Source: Acidobacteria bacterium RIFCSPLOWO2_12_FULL_67_14b (GTDB lineage: Bacteria > Acidobacteriota > Vicinamibacteria > Vicinamibacterales > UBA2999). From it: a DNA stretch of 35,225 nt. Below, piece by piece: positions 7,048-17,535 of this stretch (position 1 is its first letter; every line of letters starts with the position of its first letter). The notes under the pieces were generated by a model that saw only the letters and a program-made list of their open reading frames with translations, searched no databases and was not told the DNA's origin. Made by a program: the position numbers and the translations under genes. The stretch spans positions 1 to 35,225 of the forward strand of contig MELE01000189.1 in NCBI GenBank assembly GCA_001768615.1. The letters are read 5' to 3'.

Positions 7048-8240
7048 TGTGCCGGCAAGAGCGCACGAAGCGCATCGTCCAGGTGCGCTCTGAACGTATT
7101 GGTGTTATGCCCTTCCGGGACTTCCAGATACGACACCGGCGCATTGACGTCGTCCAGCGCCGTCCGCAGCCTGCGGGCGCCGTCGATCGACGTGTCGTAG
7201 ACGCCGCCGAGCACGAAGAACCTGATCGAAACCGCGGCCCTTCTCGCCTTGGCCTGGTTGGCGATCACCGTCGCCGTTTGCGCCGGCGGCGCGATGGCGG
7301 CGCACAGGCCGAACACCGAAGGGTACTCAATCGCCAGGTCGACGGCGCCGTAGGCGGCAAGCGAGCTGCCGACAATCGCGCGGTGATCGGGCGTGGGGAA
7401 CGTGCGGAAGCGCTTGTCGACCAGCGGCACGAGCTCCGTGGCCACAAACGCGCGCCAGCGAGGGTTTCGCGAGTATTCCTCCTGGCGGTCCCCCGGCTCC
7501 GCGAAGACGGCGATCACCGGGGGAATGGCCCGGCGCGCGATCAGCCGATCGAGCACGCGGGGCACGTCCATCTTCTCGACGTAGTTGCTGCCGTCGAGCA
7601 CGTAGATCACGGGGAACAGCGTTTCGGCCGGTGCGGCGGCATAGCCGGGCGGCAGGTAGAACCACACGCGCCGTGAGCCGCCGAGATAGCGCGAGGTGAT
7701 GGTCTCGGCGATCACCCCGCCCGCCGGCGCCGCCTGTTCGTCGTCCACTTCCGACTGCGCCGTCCAGAACGGCATCCGCACTTCCGAGCGCGGGCCGGCA
7801 TACGCCTGCACCGTGCGCGGATTCAGCGGATCGGCAGCCGCATCCTTATCGAACAGGAACACGTACTCGACGCGCGCGTTGGTGTAGGCCGTGCCCTCGA
7901 GGTAGGACCAGCTCGTGCCCTCGATGCGCGTCATCCTGCCGATGGTCGCGTCGTAGCCCTGCGGCGTCGAGGCCCACGCGTTGAAGTCGCCGACCACGCG
8001 CGGGGTGGCGCCGTTGGCGTCCTTCGCGAGGAACACGAGCCGCGTCTGGTTCTCGACGACTGGGGTGCCGCCCCTGGTCGCGACGAACCGTGCGACGGCC
8101 GCATCGCGCGCGGCCGGGTCGAGGCCCGGGAGCCGGCGTCGGAGCGCGGACCACGACTGCGGCTCGCCCACACAGCCGGCAAGCAAGAGCACCAACCCGA
8201 TAGGCACCATAGGCACCCCAGGCACCCTAGGCACCTTCAT
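7044..8240 (-). CDS. Putative lipoprotein esterase (enterochelin esterase-like alpha/beta hydrolase)
   Basis: 398 aa. The signal peptide ends in a lipobox, LLLAGC, with Cys23, so an exported lipoprotein is predicted. Next is an early-set domain of the kind found before Fes-like esterases (RVVGDFNAWAS). Then comes an alpha/beta hydrolase domain (VWFYLPPGYAA, FPVIYVLDGSNY) with candidate nucleophile in IVGSSLAAYGA near 290, acid in GGVYDTS near 347, and His in PEGHNTNTF near 380. The nucleophile elbow reads GSSLA, with Ala in place of the last Gly. The substrate is unknown; a siderophore or other ester is possible. ATG at 8240 is chosen because it overlaps the rlmN stop (ATGA) and gives a clean signal peptide. 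Its first 13 residues (MKVPRVPGVPMVP) come from four nine-base repeats. Confidence 0.82.
   Translation of the reverse strand: MKVPRVPGVPMVPIGLVLLLAGCVGEPQSWSALRRRLPGLDPAARDAAVARFVATRGGTPVVENQTRLVFLAKDANGATPRVVGDFNAWASTPQGYDATIGRMTRIEGTSWSYLEGTAYTNARVEYVFLFDKDAAADPLNPRTVQAYAGPRSEVRMPFWTAQSEVDDEQAAPAGGVIAETITSRYLGGSRRVWFYLPPGYAAAPAETLFPVIYVLDGSNYVEKMDVPRVLDRLIARRAIPPVIAVFAEPGDRQEEYSRNPRWRAFVATELVPLVDKRFRTFPTPDHRAIVGSSLAAYGAVDLAIEYPSVFGLCAAIAPPAQTATVIANQAKARRAAVSIRFFVLGGVYDTSIDGARRLRTALDDVNAPVSYLEVPEGHNTNTFRAHLDDALRALLPAH
8202..8237. repeat. Nonamer tandem repeat AGGCACCNN, four copies
   Basis: Four consecutive units (AGGCACCAT, AGGCACCCC, AGGCACCCT, AGGCACCTT) span the rlmN/esterase junction and encode the VP-rich start of the lipoprotein signal peptide on the minus strand. 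Confidence 0.9.
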
Positions 8241-9301
8241 AGTTCGGCCGCCAGTCTTTGTGCGGCCGATTGGCGGCCCTGCCCTTCGACGATCAGCTGC
8301 CCGCACGCGGCGCGGATGTCGCGGCCGCGGCTCTTGCGCACCGAGACCATCAAGCCGCGGTCGACGAGGATCTTCGCGAACTCATTCACCCGCGCATCGT
8401 CCGGCCGCTCGAAGGGAATGCCGGCGGCGGCATTGAGCGGCAGCAGGTTGACCTTGGCCTTGACCCCCGCCAGCACCTTCACCAGCTTCCGGGCATCCTC
8501 GTTCGAATCGTTCACGCCGGCCAGCATCACGTACTCGAACATGATGCGGCGGCGCTTCGCGAGCGGGAACCGCTTGCAGGCGTCGATCACATCCTGCATC
8601 GAGTACTTCCTGTTCAACGGCACGATCGCGCCGCGCGTCTCCTCGGTGGCCGCGTGCAGCGACACGGCCAGGTTGGGCATCAGCGGCTCCTGCGCCAGCT
8701 TGTCCATCATCGGCACCAGGCCGACGGTCGACAGCGTGATGCGTTTCGGATGCAGCGCCAGCCCCACAGGCTCGTTCAACATCCGCAACGCCTTCATCGT
8801 CGCATCGTAGTTGTGCAGCGGTTCGCCCATGCCCATCAGGACGATGTTGAACGACTTGTCGAGCAGGTCGAGCGTGCGGGCCAGCAGGCGGACTTGCGCC
8901 GTGATTTCGGCCGCGCTCAGGTTGCGCACCAGGCCCATCCTGCCGGTCAGGCAGAAGGCGCACCCCATCGCGCACCCGACCTGTGTCGACACGCAGAAGG
9001 TCTGCGCCGGAGTGTCGGGAATGAAGACGGACTCGATCTGGCGGCCGTCGGCCATGCGGAGCACGAACTTCTGCGTGCCGTCCTCGGAGACATCCCGCCG
9101 GACGACTTCGGGAGTCGAGACGGTCGCGGCCGTGCCGAGGGCCGCGCGGAGGTCCCGGCCGAGGTTCGTCATCTGGGCGAAGTCGGTGACGCCGCGCTTC
9201 CAGATCCAGCGGTAGAGTTGCTTGGCGTGAAACCGGCGATGGCCGAGCGACTCGACGAAGTCCTCGAGCTCCTTCAGCTCCAGTCCGGCAAGGTCAACCA
9301 T
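8237..9301 (-). CDS. rlmN: Dual-specificity 23S rRNA/tRNA adenine-C2 methyltransferase
   Basis: 354 aa, usual length. Radical-SAM enzyme that methylates A2503 of 23S rRNA and A37 of some tRNAs. It has an N-terminal helical domain (FHAKQLYRWIWKRG), the 4Fe-4S triad CAMGCAFC (Cys110, 114, 117), the SAM-binding phrase VLMGMGEPLHNYD, and the C-terminal cysteine of RAACGQL (Cys333) that relays the methyl group; the other catalytic Cys lies in TFCVSTQVGC. It is followed by the esterase with a four-base overlap. A TTGTACACT stretch about 20 bases upstream may hold the -10 box. Confidence 0.97.
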   Translation of the reverse strand: MVDLAGLELKELEDFVESLGHRRFHAKQLYRWIWKRGVTDFAQMTNLGRDLRAALGTAATVSTPEVVRRDVSEDGTQKFVLRMADGRQIESVFIPDTPAQTFCVSTQVGCAMGCAFCLTGRMGLVRNLSAAEITAQVRLLARTLDLLDKSFNIVLMGMGEPLHNYDATMKALRMLNEPVGLALHPKRITLSTVGLVPMMDKLAQEPLMPNLAVSLHAATEETRGAIVPLNRKYSMQDVIDACKRFPLAKRRRIMFEYVMLAGVNDSNEDARKLVKVLAGVKAKVNLLPLNAAAGIPFERPDDARVNEFAKILVDRGLMVSVRKSRGRDIRAACGQLIVEGQGRQSAAQRLAAEL

Positions 9302-9330
9302 CTCACCGGACAGTGTACAACCCGCCTGAA

Positions 9331-9351
9331 GGCAGAAGGCAGAAGGCAGAA
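9331..9351. repeat. GGCAGAA heptamer repeat, three copies
   Basis: Three perfect GGCAGAA units in the 55-bp gap between rlmN and the end of the GtrA fusion gene; same family as the array at 76-110. Confidence 0.9.
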
Positions 9352-9356
9352 GGCCG

Positions 9357-10619
9357 TCAGCTGATAAAACGCGCGCGGACCGACGCGAGCGTCCGCGTCA
9401 TCGACTCGCGGGCCGTGCTGTTGACGATGGGCCGGATCAGCCCGCCGATGATGGGCGGCAGGCTGCGGCTGAGCGTCAGCGACTCGATCTCCACCAGCAC
9501 GCCGCCGTCCACCTGCTTGTAGCGCCAGTACGAGTTGAGCCGCCACATGTAGCCGCGATCCTTCCCCTCGGGCAGGGCCCGTTCCCTTGGCGTCCCGGCG
9601 TTCTCGATCTCGACGATCCGCGTCGAAATGCTGTTGCTCAGCGCGCGGTCCGGCGCGAGGCGGCGGTACTCGACGTCGTACTCCGAGTCGTACACGGCGG
9701 TGACGAACTTCGTCCGCCGCAGCCTGAGAAAGACCTTCTGCGAATCGCCGTCCGGCGAGCGCGAGACGACGCGGGACGAGAGGACGTCCTCCTGCTTGTG
9801 CTTGTCGGATTGCGGCTCCTGCAGCACCTTGAGCAGCTCGTCGAGTTTCACCCTCGGCACGAACACCGTGCCCCGCCAGTGATTGATCATCCCGCCGTCG
9901 ATTTCAATCTCGTTGGACGAGTCGTCTCGGACCACGCCGCGCGTCACGATGACCTCGCCCCGGCGCAGCGCCGCCAGCGTCCGGGCGAACTGCGGGGGCG
10001 GCTGGCGCTCGATGTCGAGAAACGGCGCGTTGTTCTGGAGATCACGCGCGAAGCGCGCTTCCACGGCCGCCGCGTACCGCGCGAAGTCCTTCGCGGTCTT
10101 CGGCTGCAGGACCGCTTCCATCGAGTCGGCACCGGCGGGCGCGGCGACCGACGCGAGCGCCACGACGGCCGCCGCGCGAAACACCAGCGTGTCGGCGGCC
10201 GCAAGGTTGACGAGCCCCAGCGCGATCACGCTCGCGATGTTGGCCACCACCGGCGACAGGCCCGCCGCCTCGACGAACACCGCGGTCAGCACCACGCTGC
10301 CGGCGATCGACGTCGCGGCCGTCAGCCAGTTGAACCGCAGCAGGCGGGCCCAGCGATCCCCGGTGGTGGCGGCAGGCCGATCCCGCCACGTCCACCGCTC
10401 GTGGATCACGAAGTTGCAGAGGATCGCAATCTCGACCGCGATCGCCGTGGCGACGAGATAGTGAACGCCGATGCGAGTCAGCACCGCCAGGCCCGCGATT
10501 TGGGCGACGAACCCGACGAGGCCCGTTGCCACAAAGCGGAGGGAACGCGGAGCCAATCCCGACAAGGAGGGCCGTCCCGACAAGCAGTGCCCTCCCGACA
10601 AGCTGTGCCTACCCGTCAT
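9357..10619 (-). CDS. GtrA-like membrane domain fused to an exported START-like domain
   Basis: 420 aa. Residues about 27-148 are a four-helix GtrA-like domain (LRFVATGLVGFVAQIAGLAV, CNFVIHERWTWRDRP), a family linked to flipping or moving polyprenyl-linked sugars. It runs straight into RAAAVVALASVAAPAGADS (148-166), which looks like a signal peptide, and then a 255-residue soluble domain. Its end (MWRLNSYWRYKQ, VLVEIESLTLSRSLPP, IIGGLIRPIVN) resembles START/SRPBCC lipid-binding folds. The start ATG at 10619 overlaps the stop of the phosphatidyltransferase gene (ATGA). A GTG at 10184 (VFRAAAVV) could be an independent start for the exported half. The N-terminus TGRHSLSGGHCLSGRPSLSG is 18-base repeat DNA. 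Domain calls are good, substrate unknown. Confidence 0.75.
   Translation of the reverse strand: MTGRHSLSGGHCLSGRPSLSGLAPRSLRFVATGLVGFVAQIAGLAVLTRIGVHYLVATAIAVEIAILCNFVIHERWTWRDRPAATTGDRWARLLRFNWLTAATSIAGSVVLTAVFVEAAGLSPVVANIASVIALGLVNLAAADTLVFRAAAVVALASVAAPAGADSMEAVLQPKTAKDFARYAAAVEARFARDLQNNAPFLDIERQPPPQFARTLAALRRGEVIVTRGVVRDDSSNEIEIDGGMINHWRGTVFVPRVKLDELLKVLQEPQSDKHKQEDVLSSRVVSRSPDGDSQKVFLRLRRTKFVTAVYDSEYDVEYRRLAPDRALSNSISTRIVEIENAGTPRERALPEGKDRGYMWRLNSYWRYKQVDGGVLVEIESLTLSRSLPPIIGGLIRPIVNSTARESMTRTLASVRARFIS
10558..10611. repeat. 18-base tandem repeat, three copies
   Basis: Units at 10558-10575, 10576-10593 and 10594-10611 share CCCGACAAGN and a GCC-containing end. They are translated as LSG-containing repeats at the start of the GtrA fusion protein, just after the overlap with the upstream gene. 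Confidence 0.88.
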
Positions 10620-11290
10620 GATCGCTTCGCCTCTTCGAGGTAGAGCGCGCGGACGTTGGCGCTGCTCGTGATGATGAAGGTCGCGGCCATCCCGATCGCT
10701 CCAAAGATACCGCCAAGATCGAACAAACGAACGTCTGCGGCGCCAAAAAAATTGACCGCCGGGGCCTCGATGGCGGCGATCGCGCCGGCGGCGAGCAGGA
10801 TGCGCAATTCGGTCGGGCCGACGCCCAGAAAAGACATCGTGAACGTCCCGCGCGCATGGGTGGCTAGGTACGTCTCGGCCGACACGAGGAAGAACGCCGC
10901 CACCACGAGCGTGGCGACCAGGGGGCTCATCAACCCCGAGGCCGCCAGCCCGGCAAAGAGCAGCGCCGCGCCGGCGAGGTCGATGACGTGGTCGACGTAA
11001 TAGCCATATCGCGGCCGCTGTTGATTGCGGACGCGGGCGAGCGTGCCGTCGAGGCTGTCGCCGAACCAGTTCAGCAGCAGGCACAGGGCCACAAGCCACG
11101 CGCCGGCAACGGGATCCGCCTGCGCGAACCAGAACGACAGTCCCGCGCCGGCCATCGACGCCAGCCCGAGCGCGGTCAGGTGATCGGAGTGGACCCACCG
11201 CGGCAATCGCCCGGCGATCCAGATGAGCAGGCGCTTCTCGGAAGCCGCGAGGATGCTGCGGTTGAGGCGGACGTGGGTCGTGGTGGACAT
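10616..11290 (-). CDS. CDP-alcohol phosphatidyltransferase family protein
   Basis: 224-aa integral membrane enzyme that would transfer a phosphoalcohol from a CDP-linked donor to an acceptor such as inositol, glycerophosphate or another lipid. The signature is complete: FGDSLDGTLARVRN then YGYYVDHVID, giving Asp78, Asp81-Gly82, Ala85-Arg86, Gly96, Asp100 and Asp104. About six hydrophobic helices follow. The specific product cannot be read from the sequence. A good AGAGGAGA site precedes the ATG. It overlaps the GtrA fusion gene by four bases, so both may act in one lipid or glycolipid pathway. Confidence 0.9.
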   Translation of the reverse strand: MSTTTHVRLNRSILAASEKRLLIWIAGRLPRWVHSDHLTALGLASMAGAGLSFWFAQADPVAGAWLVALCLLLNWFGDSLDGTLARVRNQQRPRYGYYVDHVIDLAGAALLFAGLAASGLMSPLVATLVVAAFFLVSAETYLATHARGTFTMSFLGVGPTELRILLAAGAIAAIEAPAVNFFGAADVRLFDLGGIFGAIGMAATFIITSSANVRALYLEEAKRS

Positions 11291-11341
11291 CTCGGAATCT
11301 CCTCTGATCCGGAATGTGCAAATGGCCCCCCAACCAGCTCA

Positions 11342-11400
11342 CCCGCCTTCGCCCAAGGCTTCGGCGCGGCAGGCACCGGCGCCAAGGCTACGGCGGGGGC
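11342..11400. repeat. Dispersed repeat with CCGCCTTCGCC...CGGCG core (intergenic copy)
   Basis: The 178-bp divergent gap holds CCGCCTTCGCCCAAGGCTTC and a second half-copy, GCCAAGGCTACGGCGG. The same core recurs on the opposite strand inside purS (14226-14259) and in the Tat-signal protein gene (21368-21398). Nothing else but promoter-like DNA is seen in this gap. Confidence 0.65.
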
Positions 11401-11412
11401 AGGCCCGTGTGA

Positions 11413-11418
11413 TATGAT
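11413..11418 (+). promoter_or_regulatory. Possible -10 box for the peptidase-purine run
   Basis: TATGAT, 50 bases before the GTG start of the M16 peptidase, is the best -10 match in the gap. No convincing -35 box lies 17 bases upstream. A CTGCTGC/GCAGCAG stem (11435-11441, 11454-11460) sits between it and the start codon. Confidence 0.3.
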
Positions 11419-11468
11419 TCCAGGGGAATTCTTTCTGCTGCAACCACTTAACCGCAGCAGGTCTCCAC

Positions 11469-12737
11469 GTGCCCGAGTCCAACATCCGCCGCGCCGTCCT
11501 TGCCAACGGTGTCCGTCTTGCCACCGAGCGAATGCCGCACGTGCGATCGGTCGCCGTCGGCGTGTGGCTGACACGCGGATCGCGGCACGAGCCCGTCGAG
11601 CACACCGGCATTGCGCATTTCGTCGAGCACATGCTCTTCAAGGGCACGCCGACGAGATCCGCCGAGGAAATCGCCCAGCAGGTGGATTCGATCGGCGGCC
11701 AGATCGACGCCTTCACCTCGAAGGAGTACGCGGGCTACTACCTCAAGGTCCTCGACGAGCACCTGCCCCTGGCCGTGGACATCCTCGCCGACCTGATCAC
11801 GAACCCGCTGTTTTCCGCCGAGGACATCGAGAAAGAGAAGAAGGTCATCCTCGAAGAGATCAAGATGGTCGAGGACACACCCGACGATCTGGTCCACGAG
11901 ATTTTTGCGGAAGGGTTCTGGGCGGGCCATCCGCTCGGCCGGCCGATTCTCGGCACGCCGGCGAGCGTGATGTCTCTCGATCGGGCCACGCTGACGCGAT
12001 ACTTCGCCAACACCTACGTCGCGTCGAACTTCGTCGTGGTCGCGGTCGGCAACCTCGATCACGACAACGTCCAGGCGCTGCTCGAGCGCGCCCTTGAAGG
12101 GCTGCCTCACACCGGCCCCGATTCCGACGACCTGCCGCCGGTGACCGCTTCGACCATCCAGGTGCGCCGCAAGGAACTCGAGCAGAGCCACGTGGTGTTC
12201 GGCACGCCGGCGCTGCCGCAGCACCATCCGGAGCGCTATGCCGGCTACGCGTTGAACACGACGCTCGGCGGCTCGATGAGCTCGCGCCTGTTCCAGAACG
12301 TGCGTGAAAAGCGCGGCCTGGCGTATGCGGTCTTCTCGGGCCTCTCGGCCTACCAGGACGCCGGGGCGCTCAGCATCTACGCCGGCTGCGCCAACGACGT
12401 GGTCGCCGAGCTGATCGAGGTGGTGGTCGCCGAGATCCGGCAGATGAAGGCGGGCGGGCTCGACGAAGTCGAGCTGCGCCGCGCCAAGGACCACCTGAAG
12501 GGCTCGCTCATGCTCGGGCTCGAGAGCACGTCGAGCCGGATGTCTCACCTCGCGCGGCAGGAGATGTACCGCGATCGCACCGCCGGCCTCGACGAAATGC
12601 TGGCGGCGATCGAGCGCGTGACCGCAGAGGATGTGTTGCGGCTGGCCGATCGGTTCTTCACCAACGGATCCCTGGCGGTGACGGTGCTTGGCAACGTCAA
12701 CGGCTTGAAAGTTACCAGCGACCAACTAGCCCTTTAA
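11469..12737 (+). CDS. M16-family zinc peptidase
   Basis: 422 aa, the usual length of a single-chain bacterial M16 processing-peptidase-like protein. The inverted zinc motif HFVEH (His50, Glu53, His54) is followed 76 residues later by the third ligand, Glu130, in KKVILEEIKMVED. The second half has the usual VFGTPALPQHHPERYAGYAL and LFQNVREKRGLAYAVFS phrases. No signal peptide is seen, so it is probably cytoplasmic. The start is GTG with a GCAGG site nine bases upstream. Its TAA shares one base with the purB ATG (TAATG), which ties it to the purine run by translational coupling. Confidence 0.93.
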   Translation: MPESNIRRAVLANGVRLATERMPHVRSVAVGVWLTRGSRHEPVEHTGIAHFVEHMLFKGTPTRSAEEIAQQVDSIGGQIDAFTSKEYAGYYLKVLDEHLPLAVDILADLITNPLFSAEDIEKEKKVILEEIKMVEDTPDDLVHEIFAEGFWAGHPLGRPILGTPASVMSLDRATLTRYFANTYVASNFVVVAVGNLDHDNVQALLERALEGLPHTGPDSDDLPPVTASTIQVRRKELEQSHVVFGTPALPQHHPERYAGYALNTTLGGSMSSRLFQNVREKRGLAYAVFSGLSAYQDAGALSIYAGCANDVVAELIEVVVAEIRQMKAGGLDEVELRRAKDHLKGSLMLGLESTSSRMSHLARQEMYRDRTAGLDEMLAAIERVTAEDVLRLADRFFTNGSLAVTVLGNVNGLKVTSDQLAL

Positions 12738-14029
12738 TGATCCCTCGTTACACCAACCCCGAGATGGGCCGCATCTGGAGCGAGCAACGCCGCTACGAGA
12801 CGTGGCTCGAGGTTGAAGTGGCCGCCGCCGAGGCGATGGCCGAGGCCGGCATCGTGCCGGTGGAGGCCGCCCGGGAGCTGCGGGCGAAGGGCGCCTTCGA
12901 CATCGCGCGCATCGACGAGATCGAAAAGACCACGCAGCACGACGTCATCGCCTTCACCACCGCGGTGGCCGAGAAGGTGGGACCCTCCGCGCGCTGGCTT
13001 CACTTCGGCCTGACCTCGTCCGACGTCATCGACACCGCGCAGGCCGTGCAGATGGTCGAAGCCTGCGACCTGATCCTCAAGAACCTGTCGGTGCTCGGCG
13101 AGGCGATCCGGACGCGTGCGTTCGAGCACAAGCACACGCCCATGATCGGCCGCACGCACGGCGTGCACGCCGAGGTGATGACGTTCGGCCTGAAACTGGC
13201 GCTGTGGTACGCCGACCTGGAGCGCGGCATCGCGCGGGTGCGGCGGGCGCGCGAAGGCGTGCGCGTCGGCATGGTGTCGGGCGCGGTCGGCACCTTCGCG
13301 CACCTGGACCCTGCGATCGAAGAGGCGGTCTGCCGCCGGCTCGGCCTCGAGCCCGACGCGGTGTCGTCGCAGGTGATTCAACGGGACCGTCACGCCGAGC
13401 TGGTGAGCACGCTCGCGGTCACCGCCGCCTCGCTCGAAAAGTTCGCGCTCGAGATCCGCGGCCTGCAGAAGACCGAGATTGGCGAAGTCGAAGAGCCGTT
13501 CGGCAAGGGCCAGAAGGGCTCGTCGGCGATGCCGCACAAGCGCAACCCGATCGGCTGCGAGCAGATCGTCGGCCTGGCGCGCCTGTTGCGGGGCAACGCC
13601 ATGGCGGCGATGGAGAACGTGGCGCTCTGGCACGAGCGCGACATCTCGCACTCGTCGGTCGAGCGCGTGATCCTGCCCGACAGCTTCATCGCCCTCGATC
13701 ACATGCTGCGGCGCTTCACCCGCATTGTCGCGGGCATGGTCGTGTATCCCGACCGGATGCTGGAGAACCTGAACCGCTCGCGCGGCGTCGTGTTCTCCGG
13801 GCAGGTGCTGCTGGAACTGGCGCGCCGGGGCGTGTCGCGCGAGCAGGCCTACGAGTGGGTGCAGCGCAACGCCATGCGCTCGTTCCACGAGAAGCTGGAC
13901 TTCAAGCCGCTGCTGCTGGCCGACGCCGACATCGGCGCGGTGCTGCCGGCCGCGGAAATCGAGAAGGCGTTCGATCTGAAGCAACAGCTCAGGAACGTTG
14001 ACGCGGTGTTCGACCGGGTGTTTTCGTAG
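12737..14029 (+). CDS. purB: Adenylosuccinate lyase
   Basis: 430 aa. Cleaves SAICAR to AICAR and adenylosuccinate to AMP, releasing fumarate. It opens [20 protein letters not shown] as PurB does. It has the catalytic His region [14 protein letters not shown], the substrate stretch [23 protein letters not shown], and the mobile signature loop [11 protein letters not shown] at about 261-271 with the catalytic serine. It is coupled to the M16 gene by a one-base overlap, and a perfect 10-bp hairpin lies right after its stop. Confidence 0.97.
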   Translation: MIPRYTNPEMGRIWSEQRRYETWLEVEVAAAEAMAEAGIVPVEAARELRAKGAFDIARIDEIEKTTQHDVIAFTTAVAEKVGPSARWLHFGLTSSDVIDTAQAVQMVEACDLILKNLSVLGEAIRTRAFEHKHTPMIGRTHGVHAEVMTFGLKLALWYADLERGIARVRRAREGVRVGMVSGAVGTFAHLDPAIEEAVCRRLGLEPDAVSSQVIQRDRHAELVSTLAVTAASLEKFALEIRGLQKTEIGEVEEPFGKGQKGSSAMPHKRNPIGCEQIVGLARLLRGNAMAAMENVALWHERDISHSSVERVILPDSFIALDHMLRRFTRIVAGMVVYPDRMLENLNRSRGVVFSGQVLLELARRGVSREQAYEWVQRNAMRSFHEKLDFKPLLLADADIGAVLPAAEIEKAFDLKQQLRNVDAVFDRVFS

Positions 14030-14051
14030 AGGCGGGTCTTGAGACCCGCCT
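14030..14051. repeat. Perfect 10-bp palindrome between purB and purS
   Basis: AGGCGGGTCT TG AGACCCGCCT spans the three bases after the purB stop to the purS ribosome binding site (TGGAGGAG, 14051-14058). As RNA the stem has a two-base loop and would abut the purS site. It could tune purS translation or be a dispersed palindromic element; it has no T-run. Confidence 0.8.
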
Positions 14052-14062
14052 GGAGGAGTGCA

Positions 14063-14338
14063 ATGCGCGCGCGTGTGTATGTGACGTTGAAACCATCGGT
14101 GTTCGACCCCCAGGGCCGCGTCGTCGCCGACGCGCTGGTCACGCTGGGCTACGGCGACGTGAAGGACGTGCGCCAGGGCAAGTTCTTCGAGGTCGAGCTC
14201 GACGGCGCCGACCCGGCCACGGCGAACTTGTCCGCCGAAGCGCAACGCGCGAAGGCGGAGACGCGGGTGACCGAGATGGCCGACAAACTGCTGGCCAATC
14301 CGGTGATCGAAAGCTACCGCGTCGAGGTCCTCGAATGA
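14063..14338 (+). CDS. purS: FGAM synthetase PurS subunit
   Basis: 91 aa. PurS is the small partner that joins PurQ to PurL and helps pass ammonia. It starts [20 protein letters not shown] and ends [17 protein letters not shown], both typical. Usual members are about 80-85 aa; the extra length is a loop, [17 protein letters not shown], encoded by dispersed repeat DNA at 14226-14259. ATG at 14063 is preferred over the upstream in-frame TTG at 14039 because of the TGGAGGAG site and the family N-terminus; the TTG lies inside the hairpin. Confidence 0.95.
   Translation: MRARVYVTLKPSVFDPQGRVVADALVTLGYGDVKDVRQGKFFEVELDGADPATANLSAEAQRAKAETRVTEMADKLLANPVIESYRVEVLE
14226..14259. repeat. Dispersed repeat copy inside purS
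   Basis: Begins ACTTGTCCGCCG and ends GCGAAGGCGGA, the same ends as the element at 21368-21398 with a slightly longer centre. It encodes the extra loop of PurS. Confidence 0.65.
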
Positions 14339-14340
14339 CC

Positions 14341-14368
14341 CGGGCGCCGGGCGCCGGGCGCCGGGAGC
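14341..14368. repeat. CGGGCGC heptamer repeat between purS and purQ
   Basis: Three CGGGCGC units plus one CGGGAGC fill almost the whole 37-bp purS-purQ gap. The unit is one base different from the CGGGCTC units inside purD. No clear ribosome binding site remains other than GGGAG, eight bases or more before the purQ ATG. Confidence 0.9.
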
Positions 14369-14375
14369 CGACACG

Positions 14376-15086
14376 ATGAAATTCTCTGTGGTCGTGTTCC
14401 CCGGATCGAATTCGGACTACGACGCCTTCTACGCCGCCTCGCGTGTGGTCGGCGAAGACGCCGCGCTGGTGTGGCACAAAGACACCGACCTGCAGGGCGC
14501 CGACGTCGTGATCCTCCCCGGAGGATTCGCCCATGGCGATTACCTGCGCACCGGCGCCATCGCGCGCTTCTCGCCGATCATGGGCGCCGTGAAGGCGTTC
14601 GCGGATCGCGGCGGGCCCGTGCTCGGCATCTGCAACGGCTTCCAGGTGCTGCTCGAGGCGGGCCTGCTCCCGGGCGCGATGGTGCGCAACGATCGCGTCA
14701 AGTTCGTGTCGCAGCTGGTGCCCGTCCGCGTCGAGCAGACCGACACCCCGTTCACCGCCGCCTGCGCGTCGAAGCAGGTGCTGCGCCTGCCGATCGCGCA
14801 CGGGGAGGGCAACTACTACGCCCCGCCGGAGGTGCTGGCCGAGATCGAAGCTCGCCGCCAGGTCGTGTTCCGCTACTCGAGCCCCTCCGGCGAGGTGTCG
14901 GATGCGTACAACCCCAACGGATCGCTCAACAGCATCGCCGGCATCTGCAACCGCGAGCGCAACGTGGTCGGGCTGATGCCGCACCCCGAGCGCGCCTCGG
15001 AGGCGCAACTGGGCAGCGCCGACGGGCGCCTCGTCCTGGCGTCGGCGGTCAAATGGGCGGCGGAGGGGATGCTTCGCCATGCCTGA
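14376..15086 (+). CDS. purQ: FGAM synthetase glutaminase subunit PurQ
   Basis: 236 aa. Class-I amidotransferase that frees ammonia from glutamine for PurL. It has the N-terminal [14 protein letters not shown], the oxyanion region [17 protein letters not shown], the nucleophile elbow GICNGFQ (Cys86), and the His-Glu pair in LMPHPERA (His203, Glu205). Its end overlaps the start of the membrane microprotein gene by eight bases. Confidence 0.97.
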   Translation: MKFSVVVFPGSNSDYDAFYAASRVVGEDAALVWHKDTDLQGADVVILPGGFAHGDYLRTGAIARFSPIMGAVKAFADRGGPVLGICNGFQVLLEAGLLPGAMVRNDRVKFVSQLVPVRVEQTDTPFTAACASKQVLRLPIAHGEGNYYAPPEVLAEIEARRQVVFRYSSPSGEVSDAYNPNGSLNSIAGICNRERNVVGLMPHPERASEAQLGSADGRLVLASAVKWAAEGMLRHA

Positions 15087-15287
15087 CAACACACCGTCCG
15101 CCAGGCCGATCGTCATGCTGGTCATGATCATCAGCGCCCTGTCGCTGGCGCTGCTGGCCGGCCTGATCTTTGCCGGCATCGTGCCGCTGCCGGAGGAGTC
15201 GCGGGCCGTCGCGGCGCTGGTCGTGGGTGTGGCCGCCGCCGCCGACTTCCTCGTCGCCCTCTGGTTCTTCCGCGCGGGTCAATCGTC

Positions 15288-15291
<4 letters not shown>
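15079..15291 (+). CDS. Two-TM microprotein embedded between purQ and purL
   Basis: 70 aa, not recognised. Two strongly hydrophobic helices are seen, at about 11-35 ([20 protein letters not shown]) and 43-64 ([20 protein letters not shown]), joined by PLPEESR. Both N- and C-termini would lie on the same side. The ATG is inside the last codons of purQ (eight-base overlap) and its TGA overlaps the purL ATG (ATGA), so it is read in the same coupled string as the FGAM synthetase subunits. A membrane anchor for purine enzymes is conceivable but is pure inference. Confidence 0.8.
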
Positions 15292-17513
<2,222 letters not shown>

Positions 17514-17535
17514 TTTAGGGGCGCCGGAGAAATGA

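Noticed and set aside
10620-11342. Upstream extension of the GtrA fusion frame to 661 codons
   Set aside because: The added part is out of frame with the phosphatidyltransferase gene on the same DNA and has no domain; ATG at 10619 with the ATGA overlap explains the start.
11291-11468. Purine riboswitch or PurR-type box upstream of the M16-pur run
   Set aside because: No purine-aptamer core or known operator motif could be recognised; the gap is mostly repeat DNA.
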